Shown here: positions 24,383 to 25,231 of the stretch, piece after piece | How the letters are laid out: each line of letters starts with the position of its first letter | Position numbering within the stretch: position 1 is the stretch's first letter | Origin: a bacterium | GTDB taxonomy: Bacteria > JAMOTN01 | NCBI GenBank assembly: GCA_027062325.1 | Contig: JAMOTN010000017.1 | Location: 1 to 25,231, forward strand | Reading direction: 5' to 3' | DNA: 25,231 bases | The notes under the pieces: generated by a model | Databases searched by the model: none | Seen by the model: the letters and a program-made list of their open reading frames with translations, nothing else | What the model was told of the DNA's origin: nothing | Program-made: the position numbers and the translations under genes

Positions 24383-25231
24383 TCACTCCCCCTTTTTTTC
24401 GAGCAACTCATTCCACACTAATTCAATTATGCTGTGCTGCGGCTCATATTTTTTTGTATCAACGTTGAAAAATAAAACATTTTCTTCTACAAACACCATT
24501 CCTTCTTCGTAGTCATAAGATTCCATCGGCTTTAGTGAAAGTTTTGCCTTCTTTGCTACTCTTTCTATTCTCCACTTCTCATCCTCTATCATTAGCCGGA
24601 TTATTCTCCTAAATGCCCTCTTATCCCCTCCTTCTATAGCAGTGCGAAGCAAAACTTCATCTATTAACGCAGGATTCCCTCCCGTGTAGCGATAAACCTC
24701 ACGGGCAGATAGGGGGAGATTATCTCTTTGAAGATAATACTTAATAAGCTGCATCGCCTCTTCTTTCGCAAGTTCATCCAAAATTTTGTAAATCATTCGC
24801 TTTTGCATTCCGCTGTCCTCGTATAACTCCGCATAAAACGTGCTGTCTGAGGTAAGGACAATGACGTGCGCTAAATGTTGGTGCTTCGTGAGTGAGATGA
24901 AAAACTCCATCAAGCGATCAATGAGTTTCTTCTCGCCGTTCACATACAGCTCTTTCAACACCTGCAGCTCATCAACCACTAAAACAGGATTCTTCACCTT
25001 CTTCAAATTCACCGTTATTTCATCAAACAGCGCATTTAAAAAGTTCGCTATCTCTACCGCATTTACCTTCTCTTCAAGCTTTATCTCAAATGGACCAATC
25101 TTCATCGCCACCTCTTCGTAAAGTTTTTCGGGATAAAACATCTTATACAACACAAGCGCCAAATCCTGTGCATGAAGAATGTGATAAAATCTCAAATCAA
25201 CGTAGTAAAACGTGTGCGTCTTAGCTAGGCG
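24383..25231 (-). CDS. Archaeal-type AAA ATPase (ATPase_2 family), 5' truncated by window
   Basis: The minus-strand frame runs open to the right edge, reading RLAKTHTFYYVDLRFYHIL at the edge, so the start and the Walker A loop lie outside the window. Inside are Walker B NPVLVVDELQVL, a sensor-1-like VIVLTSDSTF, a helical lid with YTGGNPALIDEVLL and a C-terminal winged-helix-like part with ENVLFFNVDTKKYEPQHSIIELVW. This order matches the ATPase_2 (PF01637-like) group, common in archaea and in thermophilic bacteria and often found next to variable genes; cellular role unknown. It runs into the MarC gene with a two-base gap. A TTG at 25195 is an internal codon, not the start. Confidence 0.8.
   Translation of the reverse strand, partial: RLAKTHTFYYVDLRFYHILHAQDLALVLYKMFYPEKLYEEVAMKIGPFEIKLEEKVNAVEIANFLNALFDEITVNLKKVKNPVLVVDELQVLKELYVNGEKKLIDRLMEFFISLTKHQHLAHVIVLTSDSTFYAELYEDSGMQKRMIYKILDELAKEEAMQLIKYYLQRDNLPLSAREVYRYTGGNPALIDEVLLRTAIEGGDKRAFRRIIRLMIEDEKWRIERVAKKAKLSLKPMESYDYEEGMVFVEENVLFFNVDTKKYEPQHSIIELVWNELLEKKGE

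Noticed and set aside
24383-25231. Defence-island ATPase or part of an undescribed immune system
   Set aside because: Only a truncated generic ATPase_2 protein is visible, linked to a MarC gene; no nuclease, effector or toxin partner lies in the window.

Overview
The window is about 25.2 kb of AT-rich, densely coding bacterial chromosome. It suggests a deep-branching, flagellated, probably anaerobic thermophile, and a Thermotogota-like organism is my best guess. The reasons are the gene order flbD-motA-motB-fliL-fliM-fliY with the FliY type of switch protein, an L27 that starts directly at its glycine-rich N terminus (no Firmicutes-type cleaved leader), strong GGGGGAG/AGGAGG ribosome sites with frequent TTG and GTG starts, and an archaeal-type AAA ATPase. 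No 16S rRNA or other decisive marker is present, so the placement is inference.

Left part (1-6.3 kb): the 3' end of a probable envelope protein, rpe overlapped by a YraN-like gene, a membrane chemoreceptor with its own promoter, and on the minus strand dnaG followed by a small membrane protein. A two-cluster ferredoxin gene diverges from dnaG.

Central part (6.3-17.1 kb): one long minus-strand gene train with gaps of 1-72 bases, read gmk, coaBC, priA, flbD, motA, motB, fliL, fliM, fliY and last an L-fucose-isomerase-like gene. It joins nucleotide and CoA biosynthesis and replication restart to the stator (MotAB), FliL, and the rotor switch (FliM, FliY). The chemoreceptor nearby would feed signals through CheY-P to FliM/FliY. 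Several members carry unusual features: a second and third FliM-type CheY-docking-like peptide inside the FliY linker, a very long MotB linker, a divergent PriA DEAD/H motif, a charge reversal at the CoaB active-site lysine, and an Asp-to-Asn change at a metal ligand of the isomerase-like protein.

Right part (17.1-25.2 kb): diverging from gmk across a perfect 12-bp inverted repeat lies rplU-rpmA-nadD and a secreted proline/threonine-rich protein. A minus-strand trio follows (PLP aminotransferase, glycosyltransferase, UDP-sugar dehydrogenase), probably for surface glycan synthesis. A 320-base A-rich gap separates it from a MarC-family membrane protein and an ATPase gene cut by the window edge.

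I saw no rRNA, tRNA, CRISPR array, insertion sequence, prophage or toxin-antitoxin or defence module. The window is mostly ordinary core genome, and I do not claim a new system; the best leads are the variant flagellar-operon proteins.
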